Origin: Anaerolineae bacterium
GTDB lineage: Bacteria; Chloroflexota; Anaerolineae; Anaerolineales; Anaerolineaceae
Length of the DNA stretch: 10,892 nt
Direction: 5' to 3'
Assembly (NCBI GenBank): GCA_016213455.1
Contig: JACRAG010000307.1
Location: forward strand, 1-10,892
Positions 1 to 6,961 of this stretch are shown here, one piece after another; positions within the stretch are counted from its first letter, which is position 1, and the number at the start of each line of letters is the position of its first letter. The position numbers were made by a program, and so were the translations under genes. The notes under the pieces were generated by a model, which was given only the letters and a program-made list of their open reading frames with translations, did no database searches and had not been told where the DNA came from.

Positions 1-377
1 CCGTCGAAGACGGTTTTCCAGTCTATCGTACCCGGCTGGATGGTGGCAAAACTCGACCCGGCGCGGTCGTAGATCACCTTGCTGGCGCGTTGAGCTGCGC
101 CGGTTTCCAGGAAATAAATTCCCAGGCGCTCTCCACCGCGCACAATATGCCGCGTACCCACCCCGGTTCCCCGCAGCAGGTTGAGACAGGCGTCCCCCAG
201 GTCATTCTGAGGCAGGCGGGTGACAAATTCCACCTCCTCGCCAAAATTCGCCAGAGAAACCGCCACGTTGGCTTCGCCGCCGCCATACGTCGCATCAAAA
301 GCGCGCGCCTGCGTAAAGCGCTGGAAACCAGGCGGGGCCAGCCGCAGCATGATCTCGCCAAAGGTAACGATTTTCAT
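1..377 (-). CDS. kdgK: 2-keto-3-deoxygluconate kinase-like PfkB sugar kinase, N-terminal part
   Basis: This is the first 125 codons of a carbohydrate kinase that runs off the left edge. It starts at the ATG at 377-375 (MKIVTFGEIML), 8 bp after the acetyltransferase stop. A GTGAGG Shine-Dalgarno lies about 6 bases upstream. The PfkB/ribokinase fold shows in the N-terminal VTFGEIMLRL strand and the GGGEANVAVSLANFG motif (residues 32-46), which is the first family signature. The stretch ERLGIYFLE (83-91) followed by SKVIYDRAGSSF (99-110), with Tyr103 and Arg105, is typical of KDG kinases rather than fructokinases or ribokinases; this segment lines the sugar-acid pocket in that family. The expected reaction is phosphorylation of a 2-keto-3-deoxy sugar acid to its 6-phosphate in the cytoplasm, ready for KDPG-type aldol cleavage. 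The upstream enolase-type dehydratase would make this kind of substrate. The ATP-binding and catalytic Asp region lies outside the window. The exact sugar-acid epimer is unknown. Confidence 0.88.
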   Translation of the reverse strand, partial: MKIVTFGEIMLRLAPPGFQRFTQARAFDATYGGGEANVAVSLANFGEEVEFVTRLPQNDLGDACLNLLRGTGVGTRHIVRGGERLGIYFLETGAAQRASKVIYDRAGSSFATIQPGTIDWKTVFD

Positions 378-385
378 GGTTCGCC

Positions 386-1672
386 TCACGGATTTCCCAC
401 AACATCCTGCCGTGGGCTCATGTTGTGGTAAGGGGTATAAAAGAAGGGCTGCGTTCGCGGAAACAGCGCCGCAATCATCGGACGAGCATGCGCCTTGACC
501 GTAATATCTGGCCAGGCGTCAAACAACTCATCCAACATCCGGTATCCCGACAGCAGGCGCAGGAAGGCGTCAGGCGGGATGCATAAATCGCCGCCATCGG
601 AGCCCATCGAGGAATCGACAAAACCTGACGCCGAAATCCGGACCAACTTACCCTGCTCAAAACAAAAAGCAAACGCTTCGCGGAACAGGTTGATGGTCAG
701 GGTGTACGTCAGCCCGGCCCACGCTGACTCCGCCAGGCGCTGCTCGAATACCGGGCGCATCTGGTTGAGGAAAGCCAGCAGATCCGGGACGCGCAGCAGC
801 CACTGACCGCCGGGGACGCACTGGCTGCCCAACTGGCGCGCCAGCGCCGCCAGCGGCAGGCTGCCCGGCCAGGCGATTTGCACCTGTTCCACGCCGCGAT
901 TTTTTAGCAGCTGCAGCAGCGCCATCGACTCGGCTGCGCCGCACAGGCTGTTTTCGCGGATGGTGACCGTCTTGCCGCTGCCGGTCAGCACCACATATCC
1001 AAACGGCTCGCCGGTTTGCGGATTGACCAACAGTTCAATGGGATGATGCGCCGCGTCCAGCAGATAGTGCCAGTATGCTGCGTCCCGCACAGCCGCCAGG
1101 GGCTGATCCGCATAGGCGCGTTGGTACAACGCCGCCAGGGTGGGGATGTCCGCCGCCTGGGCAGGACGGAGATGCACCACGGGGGCATCTCCCATCGCAA
1201 ATGAGGGGATTTTCCATGCCGGCAGCGCTTCAACCGTCTCGCCTTCAATGGTATAGGCATAACCATACTGGCGATAGTAGAAGGGGATGCCCCAGATGAT
1301 GCTCAAATCAAAGCCTCGCGCTTGCACCGCGCGCTCAAAATTTTTCATCTGCGCCCGCACCAGGCCGCGCCCCCGGTACGCCGGATGCGTCAGCACCATT
1401 TCGAGCTGGGCGACGCGCAGCTCCACGCCAGTAAAACGCACCGTCCACGGGATCAAACAGGTGGTCGAGACAATTTCTCCCGAACCGGCAGCCTCGACCA
1501 CCCAGAAATCCTCCAGGGTCATGCCGGGATGGTGGTGCAGCAGGCAGTCGCAGGTGGCTCCTTCACCGGGGTTATTATAGCGGGCATTGAAGGCGGCAAA
1601 TGCCTGGCGATCAGCTTCATCGCGCAGCGTGCGCAGCGTCAAGTCGTCGGCAATTTTTTGTTCATACGCCAT
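386..1672 (-). CDS. Eis-like GNAT N-acetyltransferase with C-terminal SCP2-like domain
   Basis: This is a 428-residue cytoplasmic acetyl-CoA-dependent acyltransferase of the enhanced intracellular survival (Eis) type: an N-terminal GNAT domain, a second degenerate GNAT fold, and a C-terminal sterol-carrier-like domain. The acetyl-CoA pyrophosphate loop is visible as YRGRGLV (about residues 99-105) after the strand AQLEMVLTHPA. The motif IPFYYRQYGY (129-138) matches the FYRRFGY-type element of the family. The last 95 residues (DLCIPPDAFLRLLSGY, then a Phe- and Pro-rich tail) fit the SCP2-like domain. I chose ATG 1672-1670 because GGAGGG lies 7 bases before it. The ATG 15 bases further upstream (1687) sits at the edge of that Shine-Dalgarno. 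The start forms a TGATG overlap with the stop of the glycosidase-like gene. Known Eis proteins acetylate amines of aminoglycosides or peptides. Why one is embedded in a sugar operon is unclear; an amino-sugar or polyamine acceptor is possible but unproven. Confidence 0.85.
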   Translation of the reverse strand: MAYEQKIADDLTLRTLRDEADRQAFAAFNARYNNPGEGATCDCLLHHHPGMTLEDFWVVEAAGSGEIVSTTCLIPWTVRFTGVELRVAQLEMVLTHPAYRGRGLVRAQMKNFERAVQARGFDLSIIWGIPFYYRQYGYAYTIEGETVEALPAWKIPSFAMGDAPVVHLRPAQAADIPTLAALYQRAYADQPLAAVRDAAYWHYLLDAAHHPIELLVNPQTGEPFGYVVLTGSGKTVTIRENSLCGAAESMALLQLLKNRGVEQVQIAWPGSLPLAALARQLGSQCVPGGQWLLRVPDLLAFLNQMRPVFEQRLAESAWAGLTYTLTINLFREAFAFCFEQGKLVRISASGFVDSSMGSDGGDLCIPPDAFLRLLSGYRMLDELFDAWPDITVKAHARPMIAALFPRTQPFFYTPYHNMSPRQDVVGNP

Positions 1673-3579
1673 CAATCCACCCTCCATCCTTCCGGTGGCA
1701 GAACGCCGGCGCCCGGGACGATCTTGTGGTCAATGCCTTTGTCGCCGCCGACGAAGTCCAGGCTGAAATTGGCAGCCACATGTGTACCATCCGCAAAGGC
1801 GCTTTCCTGAACATAGCCGTCTTCCGAGAGAATCTTGAAATGCACCATCTCCTGTTTACCAATGCGCCTGTGCAGGCGCGCAACCGGCAGAGCTTCTTTC
1901 AACGCAATCTGTACTTCAGGATCCTCAAAGCGGTATTTATACAGGAAGGTATCGGTGCCGCGCCCGCTATAACCGTACTGAGCGCCAAAGGGGAAGACAT
2001 CCGGCGGGCAGCCCATCAGGGCATCCAGAGCCGCCATCAGGCGCGGACGACCGCCGCCGTACTCGAAGAAACCGCCAGGCCAGGTGGTGCGCCCTCGCCA
2101 TTGATTGTTATAGCTATGCAGCTCATACCAGGAGTGGATAAGGCTGTCATGATAGACCAGCATGGTCAGCGGAACGGGCCAGAATGGCCACGGCCCATAC
2201 AATGGAAACGCCTTGACCGAGCCAAAATCATATTCCAGCGAATAGGCATCGTTGAAACTCTCTGAGCTGACCATGCGCCCGGCACGTTGGTCCACTTTGA
2301 AGACTTCCCGCACCCATTGGCGGTCTTCTGTGCGGCTGGCAGGCCGCCCCAGGTGGTGCGGGTGGTCCAGCGCATGGCATTCCAGTCCGGCGACACAGGC
2401 CAACACATCGAAATGATCCCAGGTCATCTCGGGAATGATGGAGGTGAGCGCTTTTTGCTGCCAGTCCTGAACGTAAGAGTGGCACATCAGGTACCACTGC
2501 TGGTCATCGATTTTCCAATGCGGCATGATCTGCCCGGCAGGGTCGCGGCGATACTGGCGCAGCACTTCCTCGGGGCTGACCGGCAGGGCTTCGTTCAACC
2601 AGGACCAGGGAGCCATGTCATAACCCAGCGACTTGATCGCCTCGATGGTCTCCCGGCTCAAATCGATCGCCGGAACGCCGCCCATATGAATATCCGGATA
2701 GTACATATTGAAGCGACCCGGGTAGAGCAGCGCGCGGTCAAACCCATACGCCTGTAATTTGCGGCAGCTTTCCACATAATCCACATCGTCCTTGCAGTAA
2801 CCGATGTAGACCATCAACGCGCCAAAGATGCGCTCCAGTGCGGGGCGTTCGGCGATTTTCTCATCCCAGGTGATGAAACGTCCCTGTTCCATGACCTTGC
2901 GGCGGTACTGTTTGGCAAGCGCCACAATATCCGCGTCGGTCATGTACAGGCGCACCACCCGCTCGTAGCGCATGGAACCCAACGACGCAAGCTGCACATT
3001 GGTCGCCCACATACGGTTGGCGCCGTCTTTGCCAAACCACCAGCGGCAGTCGTCTTTGCTTTCAGCGGTCATCAAAAGCCCGCCGCTCTCGGCCAGAAAG
3101 CCCGCGAACGACATGGAAAAGCCAACGTGCCCACCATCCGCGCGCATGGTATTCAATTCCGGGCCGCGCCCATCCCACAGCATACCCTGCATGATGGGCA
3201 GCAGCAGTTTCATCCGCTCCCCTTCGGGCTGGAAGGAACCCGGCAGCGTTGCAAATCCAATCTCAGCCGATGCCGGCACCGGCATACGCACTTCGACATA
3301 ATCGCGATGCAGGGAATAAACCACTTCCAGCCGGTCCTGGTTGGCAAGATACGTTACCGCCAGTTCGCCGGGTTTGTCCAATCGCGCCCCATCGGCGATC
3401 AGCAAGCCCGGTTTGGATTGCGGGTCACTGTAGGCGCCCTGGACGGCGTGTCGATCTCCATATCCCAGGCTCTGGGGATCCAGCAGCCAGCGTGTGCCGC
3501 GCTTGTTGTCGGCGAGGATCAGGGAATTTCCGGTTTCATCACAGGTGATGGTGGTCAGTTCGTTCGCAATGCGGATCAT
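1672..3579 (-). CDS. Putative TIM-barrel glycoside hydrolase (GH101/GH129-like architecture, no firm family)
   Basis: This is a 635-residue protein with no signal peptide or membrane segment, so it is probably cytoplasmic and acts on an imported substrate. Residues 1-210 are beta-rich and resemble the N-terminal sandwich of many glycosidases. Residues 245-480 have barrel-like alternation (IFGALMVYIGY, AYGFDRALLYPGRF, SLGYDMAPWSWLNE, WDHFDVLACVAGLECH). Aromatic motifs follow (YGPWPFWPVPL, 461-471) and then a beta-rich C-terminus. The order of an Asp in WDHFDV (Asp391) and a Glu in MVSSESFND (Glu440), 49 residues later, recalls the nucleophile and acid/base arrangement of the GH101/GH129/GH31-like clan; this assignment is mine. 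It begins at ATG 3579 with GAGAGGT just upstream and a 36-bp gap after the RraA-like gene. It sits between catabolic enzymes and an acetyltransferase. It could instead belong to one of the uncharacterised hydrolase-like DUF families of similar size. The fold class is moderately supported; the substrate is unknown. Confidence 0.55.
   Translation of the reverse strand: MIRIANELTTITCDETGNSLILADNKRGTRWLLDPQSLGYGDRHAVQGAYSDPQSKPGLLIADGARLDKPGELAVTYLANQDRLEVVYSLHRDYVEVRMPVPASAEIGFATLPGSFQPEGERMKLLLPIMQGMLWDGRGPELNTMRADGGHVGFSMSFAGFLAESGGLLMTAESKDDCRWWFGKDGANRMWATNVQLASLGSMRYERVVRLYMTDADIVALAKQYRRKVMEQGRFITWDEKIAERPALERIFGALMVYIGYCKDDVDYVESCRKLQAYGFDRALLYPGRFNMYYPDIHMGGVPAIDLSRETIEAIKSLGYDMAPWSWLNEALPVSPEEVLRQYRRDPAGQIMPHWKIDDQQWYLMCHSYVQDWQQKALTSIIPEMTWDHFDVLACVAGLECHALDHPHHLGRPASRTEDRQWVREVFKVDQRAGRMVSSESFNDAYSLEYDFGSVKAFPLYGPWPFWPVPLTMLVYHDSLIHSWYELHSYNNQWRGRTTWPGGFFEYGGGRPRLMAALDALMGCPPDVFPFGAQYGYSGRGTDTFLYKYRFEDPEVQIALKEALPVARLHRRIGKQEMVHFKILSEDGYVQESAFADGTHVAANFSLDFVGGDKGIDHKIVPGAGVLPPEGWRVD
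1680..1685 (-). promoter_or_regulatory. Ribosome binding site deciding the acetyltransferase start
   Basis: GGAGGG on the minus strand, 7 bases before the ATG at 1672. The alternative upstream ATG (1687-1685) overlaps this site, so using it would bury the Shine-Dalgarno. The downstream start also gives a TGATG junction with the preceding gene. Confidence 0.7.
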
Positions 3580-3615
3580 GAATACCTCTCTTTTGACGGT
3601 TTGAGCACGCCTGGT

Positions 3616-4290
3616 CTACAGCACGCCGTATCGGGCAAAAACTTCGCGAAGACTTTTTCCAGCCAGCAGTTCCTGCCTGGAAATGGTCTCTTTTCCGGCT
3701 TTCTCATGCGCCTGCGAGAGCACGATTTTTTCAATCGCTTGCGGAATCACAACCACGCCGTCGAAATCCGCAATGATCAGGTCGCCGGGATGGACCAGCA
3801 CTTCACCGCAAACCACCGGCACATCATAGGCCATCACCCGGGCGCGGCCTTTGCTATCCAGCGGTCGAATGCCGGTATAGTACACCGGGAAGTTCATATC
3901 AATGATGCGCACGCAGTCCCGCACCTGGGAGTCGCAGACGGTACCCACCGCGCCGTTGCGTTTGGCAATCGTGGACATCAACTCGCCCCAGGGCGCGTTG
4001 GTGCCGGCATAATCGGTTGAATGGATAACGACATCGCCAGGCTTGAGTGAATCCATCAAATCGAGTTCCAAACCGTAAGGGTCTTCCTCGACAATATAAT
4101 CGGTCTCCATCCAGCGCGCAGTCCGGGCGCGCCCGACAAACCCGCAATTGCGCATATCGGGCAGCAACGGGCGGATGCGCTGGTGCATGGCCTGGTTGCG
4201 GTAGCCCATTGAATCCAGAATATCGCAAATGACGGGCACATACAGGTTTTGTTTAACAAACTGAAAGATTTCGATATCCGTATCAAACAT
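3616..4290 (-). CDS. RraA-like / HMG-CHA aldolase family protein
   Basis: This is a 224-residue protein of the RraA-like superfamily, a swivelling beta/alpha fold that includes 4-hydroxy-4-methyl-2-oxoglutarate (HMG) aldolases and related oxaloacetate decarboxylases as well as the RNase E regulator RraA. The core signature is present: WGELMSTIAKRNGAVGTVCD (residues 101-120) followed by VRD (123-125), where Glu, Arg and Asp bind the metal and pyruvate moiety in the aldolases. LKPGDVVI and GDLIIADFDGVVVIP are also family-typical. I chose ATG 4290 because GGAG lies 6 bases before it. The ATG at 4302 also has a GGTGAG upstream and cannot be excluded, and an extended 249-residue reading starts inside the upstream gene. 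In this operon a pyruvate-releasing cleavage of a 2-keto-3-deoxy acid or a similar keto acid is more likely than RNase E control. The gene follows the UlaG-like gene by 20 bp. Confidence 0.85.
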   Translation of the reverse strand: MFDTDIEIFQFVKQNLYVPVICDILDSMGYRNQAMHQRIRPLLPDMRNCGFVGRARTARWMETDYIVEEDPYGLELDLMDSLKPGDVVIHSTDYAGTNAPWGELMSTIAKRNGAVGTVCDSQVRDCVRIIDMNFPVYYTGIRPLDSKGRARVMAYDVPVVCGEVLVHPGDLIIADFDGVVVIPQAIEKIVLSQAHEKAGKETISRQELLAGKSLREVFARYGVL

Positions 4291-4296
4291 AAAATT

Positions 4297-4300
4297 CTCC
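4297..4300 (-). promoter_or_regulatory. Ribosome binding site favouring the RraA-like start at 4290
   Basis: GGAG on the minus strand, 6 bases ahead of the ATG at 4290. A competing GGTGAG precedes the ATG at 4302, so the start is supported but not settled. The two choices differ by four residues. Confidence 0.5.
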
Positions 4301-4310
4301 ATGAGAGCAC

Positions 4311-5066
4311 TCACCAGATCAACGATTCCAGCGGCTGCAGGATTTTGACCGGGATGTCGGGACATTCCTGCCCTGCAAAATAAGTAAAGACCTGCGGATT
4401 TTCGGCATTCAGGGCCATCAGGTCATAATGGTTGGGGATGGCTGCCACGCGCGGCGTCACCACCTTTGCCACTCTCGCCGCAGCCTGCGCGCCCATGTTG
4501 CCATCCTTGCCGTTGATACAAGCCAGCACAACCTCAGCCTGCGGAGCGCATTTCAACAACAGCTCCGAAAATTCCGTGTCGGAGGTGTGGTAGATGCTGC
4601 GCCCGTTGTCAAATTGAATCCGGTAGCCGGTCGTGTCGATCACGTCCGCTTCGGAAGGCAAGGCATAGATGCCCGTGATGGTCGCCCCACGCAAGGTAAG
4701 CGTTTCGCCTGAATCAATCCGAATGATATTGACCGGCGGAATACCCAGGGCTGCCAGTTTTCGGCAGGCCAGCCGCGGCGCGACAAACAGGGTGTGTTCC
4801 TTGTGGCGATAGGCCTGGATCGTTTCCGGGTCGAGATGATCCAGGTGATCGTGCGTGACCACGTAAATGTCCACCCGCAGATCAGCGGGATCCAGCGGGG
4901 GCGGGTAAAGCCGCCCAAATTCTGGCGCAACCCTGGCTACCGAATCGCTCAAATAAGGGTCGATCGCAACACACAGCGTTTGTGAGCGAAAAATATATCC
5001 GGCCTGCCCCAGGAACCACAACCCGGCCTGATGTTCATCCAACGGAGTATCAAGAATGGATTTCAA
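4311..5066 (-). CDS. UlaG-like metallo-beta-lactamase-fold hydrolase (candidate lactonase)
   Basis: This is a 251-residue protein with the metal-binding motif THDHLDHLD (residues 71-79: His72, His74, Asp76, His77), the bridging Asp in IYHTSDTEF (Asp163), and a late His in IPNHYDL (His213). CINGKDGNMG (183-192) resembles the INGR-x-GN element of UlaG, the L-ascorbate-6-phosphate lactonase. The expected activity is two-metal hydrolysis of a sugar lactone or phosphate-bearing lactone in the cytoplasm. The start codon is TTG (5066-5064). There is no in-frame ATG before the fold core, and AAAGGTG lies just upstream, so TTG initiation is well supported. The gene overlaps the end of the epimerase-like gene by 17 bases, implying translational coupling. 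With a dehydrogenase upstream and a sugar-acid dehydratase in the same operon, opening a sugar lactone is the natural guess, but the amidohydrolase in this operon competes for that role. Confidence 0.82.
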   Translation of the reverse strand: MKSILDTPLDEHQAGLWFLGQAGYIFRSQTLCVAIDPYLSDSVARVAPEFGRLYPPPLDPADLRVDIYVVTHDHLDHLDPETIQAYRHKEHTLFVAPRLACRKLAALGIPPVNIIRIDSGETLTLRGATITGIYALPSEADVIDTTGYRIQFDNGRSIYHTSDTEFSELLLKCAPQAEVVLACINGKDGNMGAQAAARVAKVVTPRVAAIPNHYDLMALNAENPQVFTYFAGQECPDIPVKILQPLESLIW

Positions 5067-5784
5067 GTCTCACCTTTCCGGTAAAAATTGCACCTGGGTC
5101 GAGCCGCTGGCCTGCCGGTATTTCGCCGGCCGTGTTGGTGGCTTCCACGCCCAGGCAGAGCAGCGCCGGTTGGCAATTTGCGGGCCAACCGCCGCGGTTA
5201 ATCCACAATCCCCAGTACGGCTGATCCGTCGTGAACACCACCCGAAAATCCGAATACTGCAATTCCAGCGGGCCAAGGTTGCGCACAAAGATCTTTTGCT
5301 CACTACCGTTATGATCAAAATCACGATATAGGTCACCACTGGCCAGGCGCATTGTTTGCAGTTTCGCCACGTCCAGCAGACAGTGACTCGCCCACAGATA
5401 GTCGAGTGGAGTCTCCTGCAGGCAGATCGCCTGAAAGTCCATTTCCAGGCAGGGTGGCGCGGTAAGCCGGAAGCACCGCCGGGCATCAAAACGCGGCGTG
5501 CGCCAGATTTGCTCAACCCTGTCCTCCTGCCAATTCATTTCCGGCGGTAAACCGATCAGTTCACCCATCACAGGGCTGCCCGGATAGGGATCGATGGTTG
5601 GAAAACACTCGTCCCACCCGGCAGGCCGGAAGAACCTGCCGCCCAGGTCAAGCTCCTGATCCCACTCCTGCAGCACATTTGCCCGCCTGCCGGAAGCATC
5701 GAGCGGCATTCCAGCCAGATGCAGCCGCTCCAGCTTGCCATCCGGGTGGATTCCCAGGCAGTCGCGCAAAGAGAGCGAGACCAT
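5050..5784 (-). CDS. Aldose 1-epimerase-like (galactose mutarotase superfamily) protein, short
   Basis: This is a 244-residue, strand-rich, Trp-rich protein without signal peptide. It is recognisable mainly by AGWDECFPTI (residues 55-64), by WASHCLLD (131-138), where His134 falls where mutarotases keep a catalytic His, by WGLWINRGGWP (191-201), and by GVEATNTAG (212-220), whose Glu214 matches the general-base position. Canonical GalM proteins are around 340 residues, so this is about 100 shorter. Much of the loss seems to be at the N-terminus, where the substrate-binding Asn/Arg strand normally lies. It begins at ATG 5784, overlapping the dehydratase stop by one base (TGATG), with only a weak GGGTGG ahead, so it probably depends on coupled translation. 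Likely roles are anomer interconversion ahead of the C1-specific dehydrogenase, or a non-enzymatic or altered sugar-binding function. Fold assignment is moderate; catalysis is uncertain. Confidence 0.62.
   Translation of the reverse strand: MVSLSLRDCLGIHPDGKLERLHLAGMPLDASGRRANVLQEWDQELDLGGRFFRPAGWDECFPTIDPYPGSPVMGELIGLPPEMNWQEDRVEQIWRTPRFDARRCFRLTAPPCLEMDFQAICLQETPLDYLWASHCLLDVAKLQTMRLASGDLYRDFDHNGSEQKIFVRNLGPLELQYSDFRVVFTTDQPYWGLWINRGGWPANCQPALLCLGVEATNTAGEIPAGQRLDPGAIFTGKVRLEIHS
5069..5076 (-). promoter_or_regulatory. Ribosome binding site for the TTG-started UlaG-like gene
   Basis: AAGGTGAG on the minus strand, 2 bases before the TTG at 5066 (core AAGG 6 bases away), inside the end of the epimerase-like gene. 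It supports TTG initiation, because no in-frame ATG precedes the conserved part of the protein. Confidence 0.65.
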
Positions 5785-6953
5785 CAGGCCACCCGAAACC
5801 GGTTCAACACAGACTCATCCACTTCCACGCCCAGGCCGGGACCGTCTGGCACGGGAATTGTGCCGTCCACCATGTTGATTTTCTGTGTGCACAAATTGTT
5901 CAGCAGCGAAGCCGACGAAACGTTGTATTCGAGATAGAGCGAATCCATCAAATAGGCGTTCAAGTGCAGCGAGGCCGCTTTGAGGATGTCGGTCAGCCAG
6001 GCATGCGGCACGCAGTCAATCCCGCGCCGCTGCGCCATCTCGGCGATCTGCCTGCCCACCGTCAACCCGCCGCAGCGCGACAGGTCCGGCTGCAGGGTGT
6101 GCACCCCGCCTTCAACCGCCAGCCGCTCGAACTCGGCATAGCCGGACAACTGCTCGCCCGCGGCGATGCGCAGCGTGCGCGTGGAACGCGCGACTTCCGC
6201 ATACCCGCTGAAATTCTCCGGATGCAGAAAGTCCTCCAGCCAGAAGATGTTTTCGGCTTCCAACACGTCCACCAGACGCACCCAATCTTTGACGGCGCGC
6301 GGTCGGTAGGGGTTGTCATAGCCGATGCCATACCAGCCGCCATCCACCATCAGATCGACATCCGCGCCAGCCTCTGCGCGTGCAGCCTGCACCAGTTGTT
6401 GATCCAGCGCCAGGTTGTGCCCAAAAGCTCCCCAGCCGAATTTAATCGCCCGGAAACCCTGCGCCAGGTAGCCCGCCACGGCGCGCTTCATCGCATCGGG
6501 TGTGGGTCGAAAGAGGGTGGAAGCATAAGCCTTGACCCGGTCGCGATATTGCGCGCCCAGCAGTTTACACACCGGCTGCCCGGTGGCTTTGCCAGAGATA
6601 TCCCACAGGGCGATATCTGCCCCGGAAAGCATGTGCATACCGGCGCCCTGCCGCCCGTAATACCCCAGGTACCGGTACATCTTCTGCCACAGGCGTTCGC
6701 GCTCCAGCGGATCTTCGCCCACCAACGCGGCGCGCAGCGACTCGAAGCCGATCTGCCCGCCGGACGGCGCATCCACGATGGCTTTGCCCACCTGCGGCTG
6801 CGTCTCAACATCCGACCACCCGGTGATGCCCTCGTCCGTGCTGATCTTGAGCAGCGAAACAAAGCGCACGCCATGCGCCTCGACAGCTACCGAAGGATCG
6901 GGGTAATCTTTGCCGGTATCCAGGACAAACGCTTCAACGTTGGTGATTTTCAT
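5784..6953 (-). CDS. Enolase-superfamily (mandelate racemase/muconate lactonizing type) sugar-acid dehydratase
   Basis: This is a 389-residue protein with an N-terminal capping domain (1-130) and a C-terminal (beta/alpha)7-beta barrel. The three metal ligands are visible as Asp204 (LMVDGGW), Glu240 (WLEDFL) and Glu267 (AAGEQLSG). The His-Asp dyad of the mandelate racemase subgroup is Asp290 (LQPDLSRCGGLT) and His317 (VPHAWLTD). The second-strand motif, usually K-x-K, reads K171-F-G173, so only the first Lys is kept. The full dyad and three ligands point to an acid-sugar dehydratase: metal-assisted proton abstraction next to the carboxylate and loss of water to give a 2-keto-3-deoxy acid. That product matches the KDG kinase and RraA-like aldolase downstream. 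The start ATG follows the dehydrogenase stop by 8 bp, with AGGG upstream. The stereochemistry of the substrate cannot be inferred from sequence alone. Confidence 0.9.
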   Translation of the reverse strand: MKITNVEAFVLDTGKDYPDPSVAVEAHGVRFVSLLKISTDEGITGWSDVETQPQVGKAIVDAPSGGQIGFESLRAALVGEDPLERERLWQKMYRYLGYYGRQGAGMHMLSGADIALWDISGKATGQPVCKLLGAQYRDRVKAYASTLFRPTPDAMKRAVAGYLAQGFRAIKFGWGAFGHNLALDQQLVQAARAEAGADVDLMVDGGWYGIGYDNPYRPRAVKDWVRLVDVLEAENIFWLEDFLHPENFSGYAEVARSTRTLRIAAGEQLSGYAEFERLAVEGGVHTLQPDLSRCGGLTVGRQIAEMAQRRGIDCVPHAWLTDILKAASLHLNAYLMDSLYLEYNVSSASLLNNLCTQKINMVDGTIPVPDGPGLGVEVDESVLNRFRVA

Positions 6954-6961
6954 GCCGCGCC

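Noticed and set aside
74-361. A 95-residue open frame on the minus strand
   Set aside because: It is out of frame with the KDG kinase-like reading (1-377), which has clear PfkB motifs and its own Shine-Dalgarno. The Arg/Trp-rich translation looks like a shadow.
3127-4020. A 297-residue plus-strand open frame
   Set aside because: It is antisense to the RraA-like and glycosidase-like genes, crosses their junction, and has no domain signature.
3616-4290. Calling the RraA-like protein a true RNase E inhibitor (rraA)
   Set aside because: The operon is catabolic and the conserved Glu, Arg and Asp of the aldolase branch are retained, so a metabolic role is the better reading.
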